From Clostridia bacterium (GTDB lineage Bacteria > Bacillota > Clostridia > Oscillospirales > CAG-272): DNA of 64,000 nucleotides. The notes beneath the pieces are model-generated. The model worked only from the letters and a program-made list of their open reading frames with translations. It ran no database searches and was not told the origin of the DNA. The stretch is from positions 20,971 to 84,970 of the forward strand of contig JAGAVJ010000050.1 in the NCBI GenBank assembly GCA_017942005.1. The letters are read 5' to 3'. Of the stretch, positions 55,290-64,000 are shown one piece after another; the first letter of the stretch is position 1; every line of letters begins with the position of its first letter. A program made the position numbers and the translations under genes.

Positions 55290-55811
55290 TTAAAGTTTTT
55301 TTGACAGATACAGCACAAGTTCGTCATTGTTTACACATGGCGCATACGGGGTGCAGATGTGATCCTGATACCACACGCCGCTCCCATCTGGGATATAGCC
55401 ACGTTTGACATACATCCGTTGGGCGGAGCCATATCCGCTGTGCAGACCTACGCCGAGATATACTGTGTCCGCATACCGTGCGGCGATGGCTTCTGCGGCG
55501 TCCATCAATGCGGAGCCGATCCCGTGCTGTCTGTATTTTTCAAGGACACCGAAGTCGACGATTTCAGGATATCCTGTTTTCCCGAAGGCGCCCCATTCGG
55601 AATTGGGGTATACGTTGATATAACCGGCGACGTTTCCTCTATATTCTGCTGCGAGGGCAAACGCCTTGCCTTCTGCCTGATGACGCAGCCGCATGTTATA
55701 TTTATCAACGGTCGGATTCCAGCCCTGCGCTACCTCGCCGTCGGAGATGATTTGTGCATCGGAATCACGTAAATCGCGAATGAGGATGTCATCGTTTTGA
55801 TAATAGATCAT
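55290..55811 (-). CDS. GNAT family N-acetyltransferase
   Basis: 173 residues. Acetyl-CoA loop EKYRQHGIGSALMDAAE; later strands include VYLGVGLHSGYGSAQRMYVKRGYIP. Acceptor unknown. AAAGGAG nine bases upstream; the ATG overlaps the previous gene by 4 bp, so the pair is co-translated. Confidence 0.9.
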   Translation of the reverse strand: MIYYQNDDILIRDLRDSDAQIISDGEVAQGWNPTVDKYNMRLRHQAEGKAFALAAEYRGNVAGYINVYPNSEWGAFGKTGYPEIVDFGVLEKYRQHGIGSALMDAAEAIAARYADTVYLGVGLHSGYGSAQRMYVKRGYIPDGSGVWYQDHICTPYAPCVNNDELVLYLSKKL

Positions 55812-56416
55812 GGAGAGAGACTCCTTTCTTTTGAAGAGGTGATGATTTCCGTTTCTTGATACGTAAAGAATTTACAGGGATAGGCGCAGAGGATTTCGTG
55901 TGTTTTGGCGGAGATGATCACATAGAATTCGTCGCCGGTGATAGCGGTATTGACGATTCCCTGTCTGCTCATCCCGTATAAATCGCTCCACTGATAATTT
56001 TTATCCGGGATGCGCCATTCTCCCACCGGAAAGCACAAAAACTCTGTTTCTTCATAGGAATATTTCTGTAATCCTGCACCGCGCCGTGCCTGCGTTTCGG
56101 TACGGATACTGTCCAGCTTCTGTACATCTACGGTATACGCAGCATTTGCAAGCGCTGTTTTTTCCTGTGTGCAGCGATTTGCTTTATAGAAATACAAGAC
56201 GAGTACAAAGACGGCGCAGATAAGCGGCGCAATCCATATCCAACGATACAAAAAGGAAGAGAAAACGGTGATCAAAAGCAATATAATAAAATAAGCGAGA
56301 TAGTCAATCAGCAGTGTATCTGCGGTTTCACGGATGACGGCCAGGATATCCTGTTTGATCTCGTTTGCGGTAAGCTGTTCCTTTTTGGGATGCCGATCAA
56401 GAAACTCGTCTTTCAT
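55808..56416 (-). CDS. Membrane protein of unknown function
   Basis: 202 residues. Two membrane helices (about 38-58 and 60-80), a cytoplasmic N-terminus with KKEQLTANEIKQ, and a ~120-residue soluble C-terminal domain rich in aromatic residues. No family recognised. AAAGGAG precedes the ATG. It is translationally coupled to the GNAT gene. Confidence 0.75.
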   Translation of the reverse strand: MKDEFLDRHPKKEQLTANEIKQDILAVIRETADTLLIDYLAYFIILLLITVFSSFLYRWIWIAPLICAVFVLVLYFYKANRCTQEKTALANAAYTVDVQKLDSIRTETQARRGAGLQKYSYEETEFLCFPVGEWRIPDKNYQWSDLYGMSRQGIVNTAITGDEFYVIISAKTHEILCAYPCKFFTYQETEIITSSKERSLSP

Positions 56417-56454
56417 ACAAGTGCCGCTCCTTTCGTCTTTGTGGGATTAAGATA

Positions 56455-56562
56455 TCAATAACGTGAGTTCGATGAATTTCATTAAGAAAACTTTTTTAGT
56501 TAAAAGTTTTTGTGTGAGAGTTTGAGGAGGTGCTTTTTTCAAAAAGCATCTCCTCATCGAGC
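56455..56562. repeat. Dispersed hairpin repeat overlapping a lipoprotein 3' end
   Basis: A short left end (AACGTGAGTTCGATGAA, then AAGAAAACTTTTTT) joins a right end with the hairpin GAGGAGGTGCTTTTT/AAAAAGCATCTCCTC (56524-56555) that is identical to the copy at 44340-44371. The right end is read as the last codons of the 56496-57017 gene. Confidence 0.85.
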
Positions 56563-57017
56563 AGCATTGTGAAATCAATGTCCCGGCAGTCGTATCCCAC
56601 GATTTTGAGTCTGTTTTGTCCTGCTTTGCATACGATGCTTTTGGTTTCATTGACGGGCTGTGTGTCGGAAGAACATTCGATGACTGTTGTCACATTGCCG
56701 TCATTATCAATATGTACGATTTTTGCCGTACCTTTTGAAAGCTGTAGAGAAAAATCGATGCGGATTTCCTGTTCTTCTTTGCATTCCTTTGTCCACAGTG
56801 TTTGCCGTCCGTCAAATTTTGCGGCAGTAAGTGAATACCCGCCATCGATGGGATTGAAAACGGAAGATTCCTTTGCATAATGGTCTTCCAGCTGAACAAT
56901 TTTTTCGTCCGCATTGTATTCTTTTTTTGCAAAGTCATTGCTGCATGCTGTGAAAAGCAAGCACAATAGAAAAATCCATACAAGTATAAGCTGTTTCACA
57001 AATCCCCTATTTTTCAT
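56496..57017 (-). CDS. Lipoprotein of unknown function, repeat-derived C-terminus
   Basis: 173 residues. Signal peptide with lipobox LLFTAC (Cys about residue 25), then a ~125-residue exported domain. The last 20 residues (DEEMLFEKSTSSNSHTKTFN) are encoded by the dispersed repeat, so the original stop codon has been replaced. The ribosome site is weak. No family recognised. Confidence 0.78.
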   Translation of the reverse strand: MKNRGFVKQLILVWIFLLCLLFTACSNDFAKKEYNADEKIVQLEDHYAKESSVFNPIDGGYSLTAAKFDGRQTLWTKECKEEQEIRIDFSLQLSKGTAKIVHIDNDGNVTTVIECSSDTQPVNETKSIVCKAGQNRLKIVGYDCRDIDFTMLLDEEMLFEKSTSSNSHTKTFN

Positions 57018-57171
57018 ATCGCTGTTGTTTTGTCATTCCTTTTTTACAGTTGTGGTTTCGCGTGATTTTGCCGTTCAAGCATGCTGTGCTGAAATTAACA
57101 CTATTATAACATGAAAATGTGAACGATTCTATGTTTTATGAATAAAAGAACGCTATTTTATAACCGTTGAA

Positions 57172-57801
57172 TTAAAACAATCCACGGTTATATTTGAACT
57201 GTACGTAAAGCATTGGTACAAGACCGGCGAACAGACCGACAGACAAAATGACTGCGCCGATTGTTTCGGAATGGAAACATACTTGTGCGATGCCGGAAAT
57301 ACACAGGCACGCGCCGATGACGCATGTTCCGATTCCCATGCCAAGGCAGTATGCTTTCTGATTTTCTTTTGTCACACGTCGCCGCTGATACCAATGAATG
57401 GAAGCGATGTTTCCTTTCATATTGAATCCGCCAAGCAAAAGAAGGAGGATACCGAGTCCGAGCATGGGTATGACAGGGCGGATGGGCTTACACAACAGAA
57501 AGGCAAGCAAAAGTCCTCCGATTCCGATACAGGCGAGCAGCCCGATGATGATATGCTTCTGTGTGACGATGGTTTTGTTTTTTGATATGATTGTTTCCGC
57601 GTTATCCTTATCCGGCAGAAATTCTTTGATATCCACCTGAAAATAGGAAGCGAGCAGATACAGTGATTCATCACTGGGGAGCCCCAATCCGTTTTCCCAT
57701 TTTGCGACCGCTGACCTGCTGATGTGAATCTCTGCCGCAAGCTTTGCCTGCGAGATGCCTTTCTGCGTCCGAAGTGTCCGTAATTTTTCTGAAAATTCCA
57801 T
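57172..57801 (-). CDS. Membrane-anchored XRE family regulator
   Basis: 209 residues from the ATG at 57801 (GGAGG eight bases upstream). An N-terminal helix-turn-helix domain (LRTLRTQKGISQAKLAAEIHISRSAVAKWENGLGLPS) is followed by a linker and four membrane helices in pairs (about 85-125 and 140-200). Such proteins sense a membrane or cell-envelope signal while binding DNA. No neighbouring target is obvious. Confidence 0.9.
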   Translation of the reverse strand: MEFSEKLRTLRTQKGISQAKLAAEIHISRSAVAKWENGLGLPSDESLYLLASYFQVDIKEFLPDKDNAETIISKNKTIVTQKHIIIGLLACIGIGGLLLAFLLCKPIRPVIPMLGLGILLLLLGGFNMKGNIASIHWYQRRRVTKENQKAYCLGMGIGTCVIGACLCISGIAQVCFHSETIGAVILSVGLFAGLVPMLYVQFKYNRGLF

Positions 57802-58020
57802 GGTATAATCCTCCAATAGGAAATGTTTTATGTATGGATATAGTATAGCATAAACCGGGGGATTTTTCCATAAGTTTGGGTGTTACGTTTTCGGGTGACG
57901 CTGTTACTTTTGTGCTTTTTGGCTGTTTTCGCGTGTGATTGCTGTAACGGATGTGCGGTACGCGGCAGTATAGTACAAAAAGTTATAACACGACGACAAT
58001 GGTACACTGTTATAAAAAGC
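57802..58020. other. Intergenic region upstream of the XRE gene
   Basis: TATACT (minus strand, about 57838-57843) is a possible -10 for the XRE gene, but no good -35 was found. A short open frame on the plus strand is not supported. Confidence 0.3.
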
Positions 58021-58062
58021 AAAAAAAATATCGACTTTGATAATTTCTGTATCAAAGTCGGT
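58021..58062 (-). terminator. Terminator of the initiator tRNA gene
   Basis: On the minus strand, CGACTTTGATA (58050-58060 side) pairs with its complement (58032-58042) around a seven-base loop, then a U-run. Confidence 0.9.
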
Positions 58063-58071
58063 ATTTTGTAA

Positions 58072-58149
<78 letters not shown>

Positions 58150-58181
58150 ATATTTTATTGTGTGCTCTTCAGAACACTTAT

Positions 58182-58210
58182 ATTATATCATAAAAAATTG
58201 AGAATGTCAA
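58182..58210 (-). promoter_or_regulatory. Promoter of the initiator tRNA gene
   Basis: Minus strand: TTGACA (58205-58210), 17-bp spacer, TATAAT (58182-58187), about 33 bases before the tRNA. Confidence 0.9.
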
Positions 58211-58273
58211 TAGGTATCGGAAATTTTATGAAAATATTTTTTTGCAAAATCGCCGGATGTACACTGGGAGGTC

Positions 58274-58302
58274 TTGCAAACCGGATGAAAATATGCTACA
58301 AT
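58274..58302 (+). promoter_or_regulatory. Promoter of the NAD(P)HX repair gene
   Basis: TTGCAA (58274-58279), 17-bp spacer, TACAAT (58297-58302). Confidence 0.75.
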
Positions 58303-58350
58303 ATAAAAAAACAATGAGATTTACAAAACAGGGAGAAGAGGAACACAAGT

Positions 58351-60060
58351 ATGCCAAAACGAATTCTGACACCTACAGAAATGTATCTTTGCGACCATGC
58401 GGCGATCCAATCTTTGGCGGAATGCGGGGAAAACGGTTCCCGTATCCTGATGCAGCGCGCGGCAGACGGTGTATATGCGACGATCCGGAATCATTTAAAG
58501 GAGCACGTTGGGGAGGATTCCCGTGTTTTGGTGATATGCGGGAATGGCAACAACGGCGGGGATGGATATGCAGTCGCTGCGCTGTTTCTGCGGGACGGTA
58601 TCTCTGTCGATATCGGTGTACCGGGAGAACTTGTGCCGGAAACAATGACAGAGGAATGCCGGTACCGATACAACGAAGCGGTATCATGCGGGGCTGTGAT
58701 TTGCCCCAATGATGTATGGCAGACACGGGACTATACATGCTTTGTTGACGCGCTGTTTGGGATTGGCCTGTCAAAGCCCGTGCGTGCGGACGCTGCTGCT
58801 TTGATTGACGCGGTCAATGCGTATGCCATGCAGCACAAGACGCCTGTATTTGCCATTGATATCCCATCGGGAGTGGATGCGGAACGCGGGGCGGTACTGG
58901 GGACTGCGATTCGTGCTGCGGTAACGGTCGCGATTTCCAACTACAAGCGCGGGCATCTTTTCTATCCGGGAACGGTGTACTGCGGTCAGACGGTTCTTTT
59001 GCCGGTTGGAATTGCGGATACTGTGCTTGATCTACCAAAACCCGAAACATCCGATACCGCTTCGGCGGCGGATCCAGCAGATACGCTGAAGGGAACACAT
59101 CCATCGATACCGATGTATATGTTAACAAAAGAAGACCTTACCTTATTGCCTGTGCGTGATCCCGCAGGGAACAAGGGGACGTTTGGGCGTGCCGTGATTG
59201 TTGCCGGGTGCAAAAACATGTGCGGCGCGGCTTACTTGTCTGCGCTTGCTGCCTATCGCAGCGGCGCCGGTCTTGTGGAGATTGTAACTGTGGAGGAAAA
59301 CCGGATTCCGTTGCAGACACTGCTTCCGGAAGCGGTTTTATCGACATATGTCTCAGAAGGAAAGGGCGCTGTGACAGAAAACGCTGTGGTTGAGGCAGTT
59401 CTGTACCGTGCGCTTTCCCGTGCAGATGCGGTTGTCGTAGGACCGGGACTTGGCACCTCGGCGTCCGCACTTGCAGTAACACGCTATGTCCTGATGCATA
59501 CCGCTGTGCCGACGGTGATTGACGCGGATGCGCTGAATCTGATTGCAAAAGACGCGGATTTGACGGCGCTGCTTGACCGCTGTGCCGCTTCGGTTCCGGT
59601 CATTCTGACACCGCATCCGGGGGAATTTTCGCGGCTGACAGGAATGTGCATGGAAGAACTGAAAGCTTCCTTTCTTGAAACAGCAGTGGAATTTGCGCGT
59701 GCACACCATGTGGTACTGCTTGCAAAGGATGCACGTTCTGTGGTGACAGACGGAGATCGTGTCTATCTCAACGGCTCTGGTTCTTCTGCGATGGCAAAAG
59801 GCGGAAGCGGCGATGTACTGACTGGAATTTTAGCGGCGCTTTTTGCTGCGCGGAATGTCACTGTAAGGGAAGAAAGCGGAAAAGAAGCCCTGCCGGTTTT
59901 AGAAACAGCGGCGCTTGGTGCGCTGATTCACGGACTTGCAGGTGAAGCGGCAGAGACGGTGCACGGTGCGTATGGCGTTTTAGCGCACGAAACCGCCGAT
60001 GCGGCGGCGGACGTCCTTCGGGGGCAGGATTCCACGAATGACACGGCATTCCGCCAATAA
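58351..60060 (+). CDS. nnr: Bifunctional NAD(P)HX epimerase/dehydratase
   Basis: 569 residues. The N-terminal YjeF_N epimerase domain (1-220) shows GNGNNGGDGYAVA and the VDALFGIGLSKPV segment; the C-terminal ribokinase-like dehydratase (about 260-555) has GTFGRAVIVAGCKNMCGAAYLSA, VVGPGLG and GGSGDVLTG. It repairs hydrated NADH and NADPH, using ADP or ATP. Fused forms are common in Firmicutes. Alone in its operon, with AGAGGAA before the ATG. Confidence 0.95.
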   Translation: MPKRILTPTEMYLCDHAAIQSLAECGENGSRILMQRAADGVYATIRNHLKEHVGEDSRVLVICGNGNNGGDGYAVAALFLRDGISVDIGVPGELVPETMTEECRYRYNEAVSCGAVICPNDVWQTRDYTCFVDALFGIGLSKPVRADAAALIDAVNAYAMQHKTPVFAIDIPSGVDAERGAVLGTAIRAAVTVAISNYKRGHLFYPGTVYCGQTVLLPVGIADTVLDLPKPETSDTASAADPADTLKGTHPSIPMYMLTKEDLTLLPVRDPAGNKGTFGRAVIVAGCKNMCGAAYLSALAAYRSGAGLVEIVTVEENRIPLQTLLPEAVLSTYVSEGKGAVTENAVVEAVLYRALSRADAVVVGPGLGTSASALAVTRYVLMHTAVPTVIDADALNLIAKDADLTALLDRCAASVPVILTPHPGEFSRLTGMCMEELKASFLETAVEFARAHHVVLLAKDARSVVTDGDRVYLNGSGSSAMAKGGSGDVLTGILAALFAARNVTVREESGKEALPVLETAALGALIHGLAGEAAETVHGAYGVLAHETADAAADVLRGQDSTNDTAFRQ

Positions 60061-60075
60061 ATTTTGGAAAACCCC

Positions 60076-60104
60076 TTGCAAATTTCAGGGATTCATGATA
60101 TACT
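60076..60104 (+). promoter_or_regulatory. Promoter of the acetyltransferase gene at 60233
   Basis: TTGCAA (60076-60081), 17-bp spacer, TATACT (60099-60104). Confidence 0.75.
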
Positions 60105-60232
60105 GTTTCACAAGCAAGCCGCGATTCGTTTCACGGCAATGAAAGCGTATGGATGAATTCGTTTGCATATGCAATGTTCGATACGATGCAGAACTTTTTT
60201 GTTCTGCGTAAAAGAAAGAAGGGTACTTTCCG

Positions 60233-61345
60233 ATGATTACAAAAACCAATATTCATGAAAACGGTCCGTTTCGGAGCATTCATTACCAGCAGTGCACGGA
60301 AGACGGAAAAGAAATGTCTCATGCAGGTATTGATACCAAGCTGACACGCTTTGCAGGCGGTTGGATTCCCACCATGACGGTAGGCGGCGTCGGCACGCTG
60401 CCGCAGTACCGCAGACAGGGCTGTGTCCGCGCGATGCTGGAAGATCTTTTGCCGCGGGCAAGAGAATTCGGCTGGTATGTCAGCCTTCTGCATCCGTTCT
60501 CCTTCTCCTACTACCGCAAGTTCGGCTATGAACGTGTTGCAGATACGGTTATTTGCGACATGCCGATGTCGGCGCTGGATTTTCTGCCACGATATCCTGA
60601 TCTGATTCCGTTGGATGAAGCAAAGCATCCAGAAGATATTCTCTCCGTATTTGAGACGTTTTCAAAGAACCGCAACCTGACCTTCCAGCGCAGCGATATC
60701 GGCAATTTTAAGAAAAAAGACAGTGTGACTTATCTCTATTACAATGAAGCCGGCGTATGTGAAGGCTATGTCATCACACAAATTGACAACTATTACGATG
60801 GCATCAACCGCATGGTCTCCGTCAACCTGATTGTACATGAAATTGTGTATCTGAACAAGAACGCACTGATGCATCTTCTTTCTTTTTTACGGATGTATGA
60901 AGGGGAGCTGAAGACCGTTCATTTCCGTGATATCGGTATGACACCGGAGGTCGATTTGTGCTTCAAGCACTTCATGGATACCAAATATGACATGCATCCC
61001 GATATCATGGCGCGTGTACTTGACACGGAAGCAATGCTGCGTGCCAATGCCTATCCGACGGAGCACGGTGTATTTGTGCTGCGTGTGGAGGACAATCTGG
61101 AAACAGTACGCGGTACATATCGTGTGGAATATGAAAGGGGCAGCTGCGAGGTAGAGCTGCTTTCCGACACTGCCAAGGCGGATCTGACGGTGGGGGCGAC
61201 CGCGCTTTCAAAGTTTTTCTACGGCACGGACGCTTTCTGCGACGAAACCGCCGCGTATCTGGACGGCGTGAAAATTGAAGGGAACACAAGAGATTTCTTC
61301 CGTGCATTTCCGAAGAGAATTAACGGACTTTACGAGCATTTTTAA
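60233..61345 (+). CDS. Eis-like GNAT acetyltransferase
   Basis: 370 residues. Two GNAT-type domains and a C-terminal sterol-carrier-like domain, as in the Eis family (aminoglycoside or general N-acetyltransferases). Visible: VGGVGTLPQYRRQGCVRAML (acetyl-CoA loop), and a later KFGYERV segment. Substrate unknown. AAGAAGGG precedes the ATG. Its stop overlaps the next possible start as TAATG. Confidence 0.88.
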   Translation: MITKTNIHENGPFRSIHYQQCTEDGKEMSHAGIDTKLTRFAGGWIPTMTVGGVGTLPQYRRQGCVRAMLEDLLPRAREFGWYVSLLHPFSFSYYRKFGYERVADTVICDMPMSALDFLPRYPDLIPLDEAKHPEDILSVFETFSKNRNLTFQRSDIGNFKKKDSVTYLYYNEAGVCEGYVITQIDNYYDGINRMVSVNLIVHEIVYLNKNALMHLLSFLRMYEGELKTVHFRDIGMTPEVDLCFKHFMDTKYDMHPDIMARVLDTEAMLRANAYPTEHGVFVLRVEDNLETVRGTYRVEYERGSCEVELLSDTAKADLTVGATALSKFFYGTDAFCDETAAYLDGVKIEGNTRDFFRAFPKRINGLYEHF

Positions 61346-61404
61346 TGCCGCGATTGTTTTCTATTGCGGGCATTTTCATACAACAAACAAGTATCATTTA
61401 TTTT

Positions 61405-62520
61405 ATGATGAATAACGACACAATACCATGCGATTCCCTTGTGTATGCAGACAAGGGAAAACCGTTTACAATTTTACAGCTGACCGATATGCAGGTCATT
61501 GACGCAGCGCAGCAGCGCACACCAAGGAGGCTTCGGGCCGATGAAGCGGAAGCCTGGAAAACAGAATGTGTAGATGATTGCTGTTATGCACCGATCCGAC
61601 GTGCGGTGGAAGCGTCAAACCCGAATATGATTATCATCACAGGCGATATTGTATATGGGGAATTTGACGACAGCGGCCGTGCACTGGACGGGATGATTGC
61701 GTTTATGGAATCTCTTGAAATCCCGTGGGCGCCGGTATTCGGCAATCATGACAATGAAAGCAGAATCGGTGTAAACGAACAATGCCGTCGGCTGGAAGCT
61801 GCGCCGCACTGTCTGTTTCACCGCGGAAATACGGACGGAAACTCCAATTATACCGTCGGAATCTGCGACAGAGATACAAACGGTGAAGCGGCGCTTGTGC
61901 GTATCCTTTACATGATGGATTCCAATACCTGTTTTGGCGGAACCGATCCGGCGATTGCACGCGTTTACGGCTTTACCGATGCACAGCGGAGGTGGTTTGC
62001 AGATACTGCCGCCGCATTGCAGGCAAATCAAAAGAAGTGTATTCCTGGCTTTGCATGCTTTCACATTCCGACCAGAGATTACATCCGTGCAATGATCGAC
62101 GCTGGATATCAAACGGAAGACGACGGCGGCGCAGCGGGAAATTACATCATTGCCGGTACAAGTCCGGCAACGGAACATGACCGCGATATTCCGTCCCCCA
62201 ACACCTGTGAGGATTCCAATCCGGAAACGGTATATGCTCCGGCACATCCCTGTGACAACGGATACAAGAATGAACGTATGCCGCTGGACAGTTTTCCCAA
62301 GACAATGTCAGAGCAGTTTGTATGCGCACATGTAGACGGTGTCTTTATGGGACACTGTCATCAGTGTCAGCTATCCGTGATGGGGCGTGACGGCATTCGT
62401 TACACCCACGGTGTCAAGACGGGAACCTACGATTATCACACGCGCGGGCGCATTGGCGGAACAGTGATTACGCTTTCGGCAGATAAAAACGCATTTTTCG
62501 TAAAAGGACTGTATATCTGA
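61405..62520 (+). CDS. Metallophosphoesterase
   Basis: About 371 residues from Met at 61405; a start at 61345 coupled to the previous stop (TAATG) would add 20 hydrophobic residues. Calcineurin-like motifs in order: QLTDMQ, GDIVYG, GNHDNE, then FHIP and GHCHQC. Members include cytoplasmic phosphodiesterases and pyrophosphatases; the exact substrate is open. Encoded between the Eis-like gene and the DUF5107 gene in the same direction. Confidence 0.9.
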   Translation: MMNNDTIPCDSLVYADKGKPFTILQLTDMQVIDAAQQRTPRRLRADEAEAWKTECVDDCCYAPIRRAVEASNPNMIIITGDIVYGEFDDSGRALDGMIAFMESLEIPWAPVFGNHDNESRIGVNEQCRRLEAAPHCLFHRGNTDGNSNYTVGICDRDTNGEAALVRILYMMDSNTCFGGTDPAIARVYGFTDAQRRWFADTAAALQANQKKCIPGFACFHIPTRDYIRAMIDAGYQTEDDGGAAGNYIIAGTSPATEHDRDIPSPNTCEDSNPETVYAPAHPCDNGYKNERMPLDSFPKTMSEQFVCAHVDGVFMGHCHQCQLSVMGRDGIRYTHGVKTGTYDYHTRGRIGGTVITLSADKNAFFVKGLYI

Positions 62521-62577
62521 ACCAGATGGAACTCGATCTTACGAGATCAATCAAACGATAACGGAGAATCAAATTCT

Positions 62578-64000
62578 ATGACAACCTTAACAAAAACAAC
62601 ACTGCCCATTTGGTCGGCAGAGATGAACGGCACCTCCTCACTTCCTCTTTTATATGATATCTGGCGTCCTGACCCGGACAATGAAGGTCCTGCCTCCGAT
62701 CTTGCGGAAGACGACGAGCTGTGGCTTTCCTACAGCGGTGTTTCCTCTGCATTTCCGTACAAAACACAGGACAATTATTCACACATGCTTCCAAAATTCG
62801 GTGTGGAGAGCTTTGTGCTTGAAAATGCGCATCTGCGTGCGACATTCGTTCCGAGCGCAGGCGGCAAGCTGTGGTCGCTTTATGACAAAGATGCGGACAA
62901 AGAACTGCTGTTTGCAAATCATGTTTACCGTCCGGCATATCTTGCGCTGCGCAACGCGTGGGCTTCCGGCGGTGTGGAATGGAACTGCGGTGCATTTACC
63001 GGACATCACCCCTACACCTGCTCCACGATTTTTACAGCGGTGCTGACGGAAAAAGAATCCGGCATCGGCTGTCCCGTGCTGCGTATGTATTCCTATGAAC
63101 GCATCCGTGCGGTGACACATCAGATGGACTTCTATCTGCCGGAAGATGCGAAATTTCTGCACTGCCGTATGCGTGTGGTCAACGACAGCCAACGGGAAAC
63201 GGCGATGTACTGGTGGTCCAACATTGCGGTCAAGTCCGATGACAAGGCACGCTGTGTCGTTCCCGCAGACGCTGCATACACCCCTGTAAACGGCAAGGTT
63301 TCCTGCGTGCCGATTCCGGAATACAACCATGTGGATGTTTCCTATCCGACACGCAATCCGATTGCAGTGGACTATTTCTTCAAGACCAACAAGAATTCCC
63401 GCTATTATACCTCCCATCTCGATGAAAACGGATACGGACTGGTACAGGCGTCCACATCCCGTCTGAAGGGCAGAAAGCTCTTTGTCTGGGGTCGCGGTCA
63501 GGGCGGCAAAAAATGGCAGGAATTTTTATCCGGCGACGACGGACACGGCGGATATCAGGACGGACGCTACTGTGAAATTCAATGCGGACTGGCGCACAGC
63601 CAGTATGAAGCGATTCCGATGCCGCCAAAGACGGCATGGGAATGGATTGAATATTACGGACCGATGCATGCCGACCCCGCAAAGATACACGGGGCATGGC
63701 ACGATGCGCAGAACGAGCTGTGTTCCTGTCTGGAAGCGGCGGCACCGATTGCAGAGATGGAGAAAGAACTGCTTGATACCAAGGCGATGGCGCTGACTGC
63801 CGTTGCAGCGGTGATCTGCGGGGAAGGCTGGGCGGCACTTGAGAACATGCGCCGCGACCAGAAGGGTATGCCGCACATCTGTCCGCATCTGGACTTTGGC
63901 GTCACAGGAGAAGACCAGCGGATGTGGGAGCATCTGCTTCTGACCGGTTCTTTAAACGACGGCACAGACGACGACAACGCAGCGCCGCTTTCCTATCAGC
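62578..64000 (+). CDS. DUF5107 domain protein, N-terminal part (cut by window edge)
   Basis: At least 474 residues visible. The first ~340 form the DUF5107 domain, related to the aldose-1-epimerase/GH-like beta-sandwich, with SAGGKLWSLYDKDADKELL and WWSNIAVKSDD. Family members often continue into TPR-like repeats, and an alpha-helical segment begins near residue 390 here. GGAG is about nine bases before the ATG. Likely sugar-active, given the neighbourhood. The end lies past 64000. Confidence 0.88.
   Translation, partial: MTTLTKTTLPIWSAEMNGTSSLPLLYDIWRPDPDNEGPASDLAEDDELWLSYSGVSSAFPYKTQDNYSHMLPKFGVESFVLENAHLRATFVPSAGGKLWSLYDKDADKELLFANHVYRPAYLALRNAWASGGVEWNCGAFTGHHPYTCSTIFTAVLTEKESGIGCPVLRMYSYERIRAVTHQMDFYLPEDAKFLHCRMRVVNDSQRETAMYWWSNIAVKSDDKARCVVPADAAYTPVNGKVSCVPIPEYNHVDVSYPTRNPIAVDYFFKTNKNSRYYTSHLDENGYGLVQASTSRLKGRKLFVWGRGQGGKKWQEFLSGDDGHGGYQDGRYCEIQCGLAHSQYEAIPMPPKTAWEWIEYYGPMHADPAKIHGAWHDAQNELCSCLEAAAPIAEMEKELLDTKAMALTAVAAVICGEGWAALENMRRDQKGMPHICPHLDFGVTGEDQRMWEHLLLTGSLNDGTDDDNAAPLSYQ

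Overview
The window looks like a chromosomal segment from a low-to-mid GC anaerobic Firmicute of the class Clostridia, probably a gut member of the Oscillospirales or a relative. Evidence: a Bacillota-type rimP-nusA-rnpM-L7Ae-infB operon, RNase J, a stand-alone Spo0A C-terminal-like DNA-binding protein, DUF4367 and DUF3781 proteins, Clostridial-type housekeeping promoters (TTGACA or TTGCAA, 17 bp, TATAAT), and many glycan-degrading enzymes (DUF4838, GH35, two GH127, GH95, DUF5107). The exact taxon cannot be read from the sequence. No rRNA, CRISPR array, prophage or intact transposase gene is seen.

Layout. 1-9.0 kb (minus strand): RNase J (cut by the window edge), a DUF4838 glycosidase-like protein, an M18 aminopeptidase, and a tight operon prfA - sua5/tsaC - coaE - lytic transglycosylase joined by 4-bp overlaps. 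9.3-14.8 kb (minus): a gliding-type ABC exporter operon (ATPase, ABC-2 permease, GldG-like, DUF4340). 15.2-22.3 kb: a small membrane protein diverging from the rimP-nusA-rnpM-L7Ae-infB operon, whose leader carries an attenuator hairpin and a multi-hairpin element. 22.5-26.5 kb (plus): GH35 and a YgiQ-type radical SAM protein. 26.8-33.8 kb (minus): a polar amino acid ABC importer, then an iron-complex importer followed by VOC and GNAT genes. 34.1-38.5 kb: an AraC regulator diverging from GH127 plus an orphan solute-binding lipoprotein. 38.5-42 kb: an AT-rich island with an ECF-like sigma factor, a DUF4367 membrane partner, a small secreted protein and a Spo0A-C-like protein. 42.1-54.7 kb: a second GH127, two Gfo/Idh/MocA oxidoreductases, a HAD phosphatase, a GH95 fucosidase, a MATE transporter and an M28 peptidase. 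54.9-57.8 kb (minus): small accessory genes and a membrane-anchored XRE regulator. 58.1-64 kb: an initiator tRNA with an extra T-arm base, bifunctional NAD(P)HX repair enzyme, an Eis-like acetyltransferase, a metallophosphoesterase and a DUF5107 protein (cut by the window edge).

The most unusual signal is a dispersed family of short, hairpin-rich, MITE-like intergenic repeats seen at about 13 loci. Complete copies have two inverted ends, each with its own GGGG-AAAACTTTT type hairpin, around a variable core. Members sit at gene 3' ends, between convergent genes, inside the ABC exporter operon, in a 5' leader, and in one case provide the last 20 codons of a lipoprotein gene. Other points of interest are the nested structured element before rimP, a structured leader at 45.97-46.08 kb, a possible two-state hairpin over the ygiQ ribosome binding site, and the sigma/DUF4367/secreted protein/Spo0A-like island.
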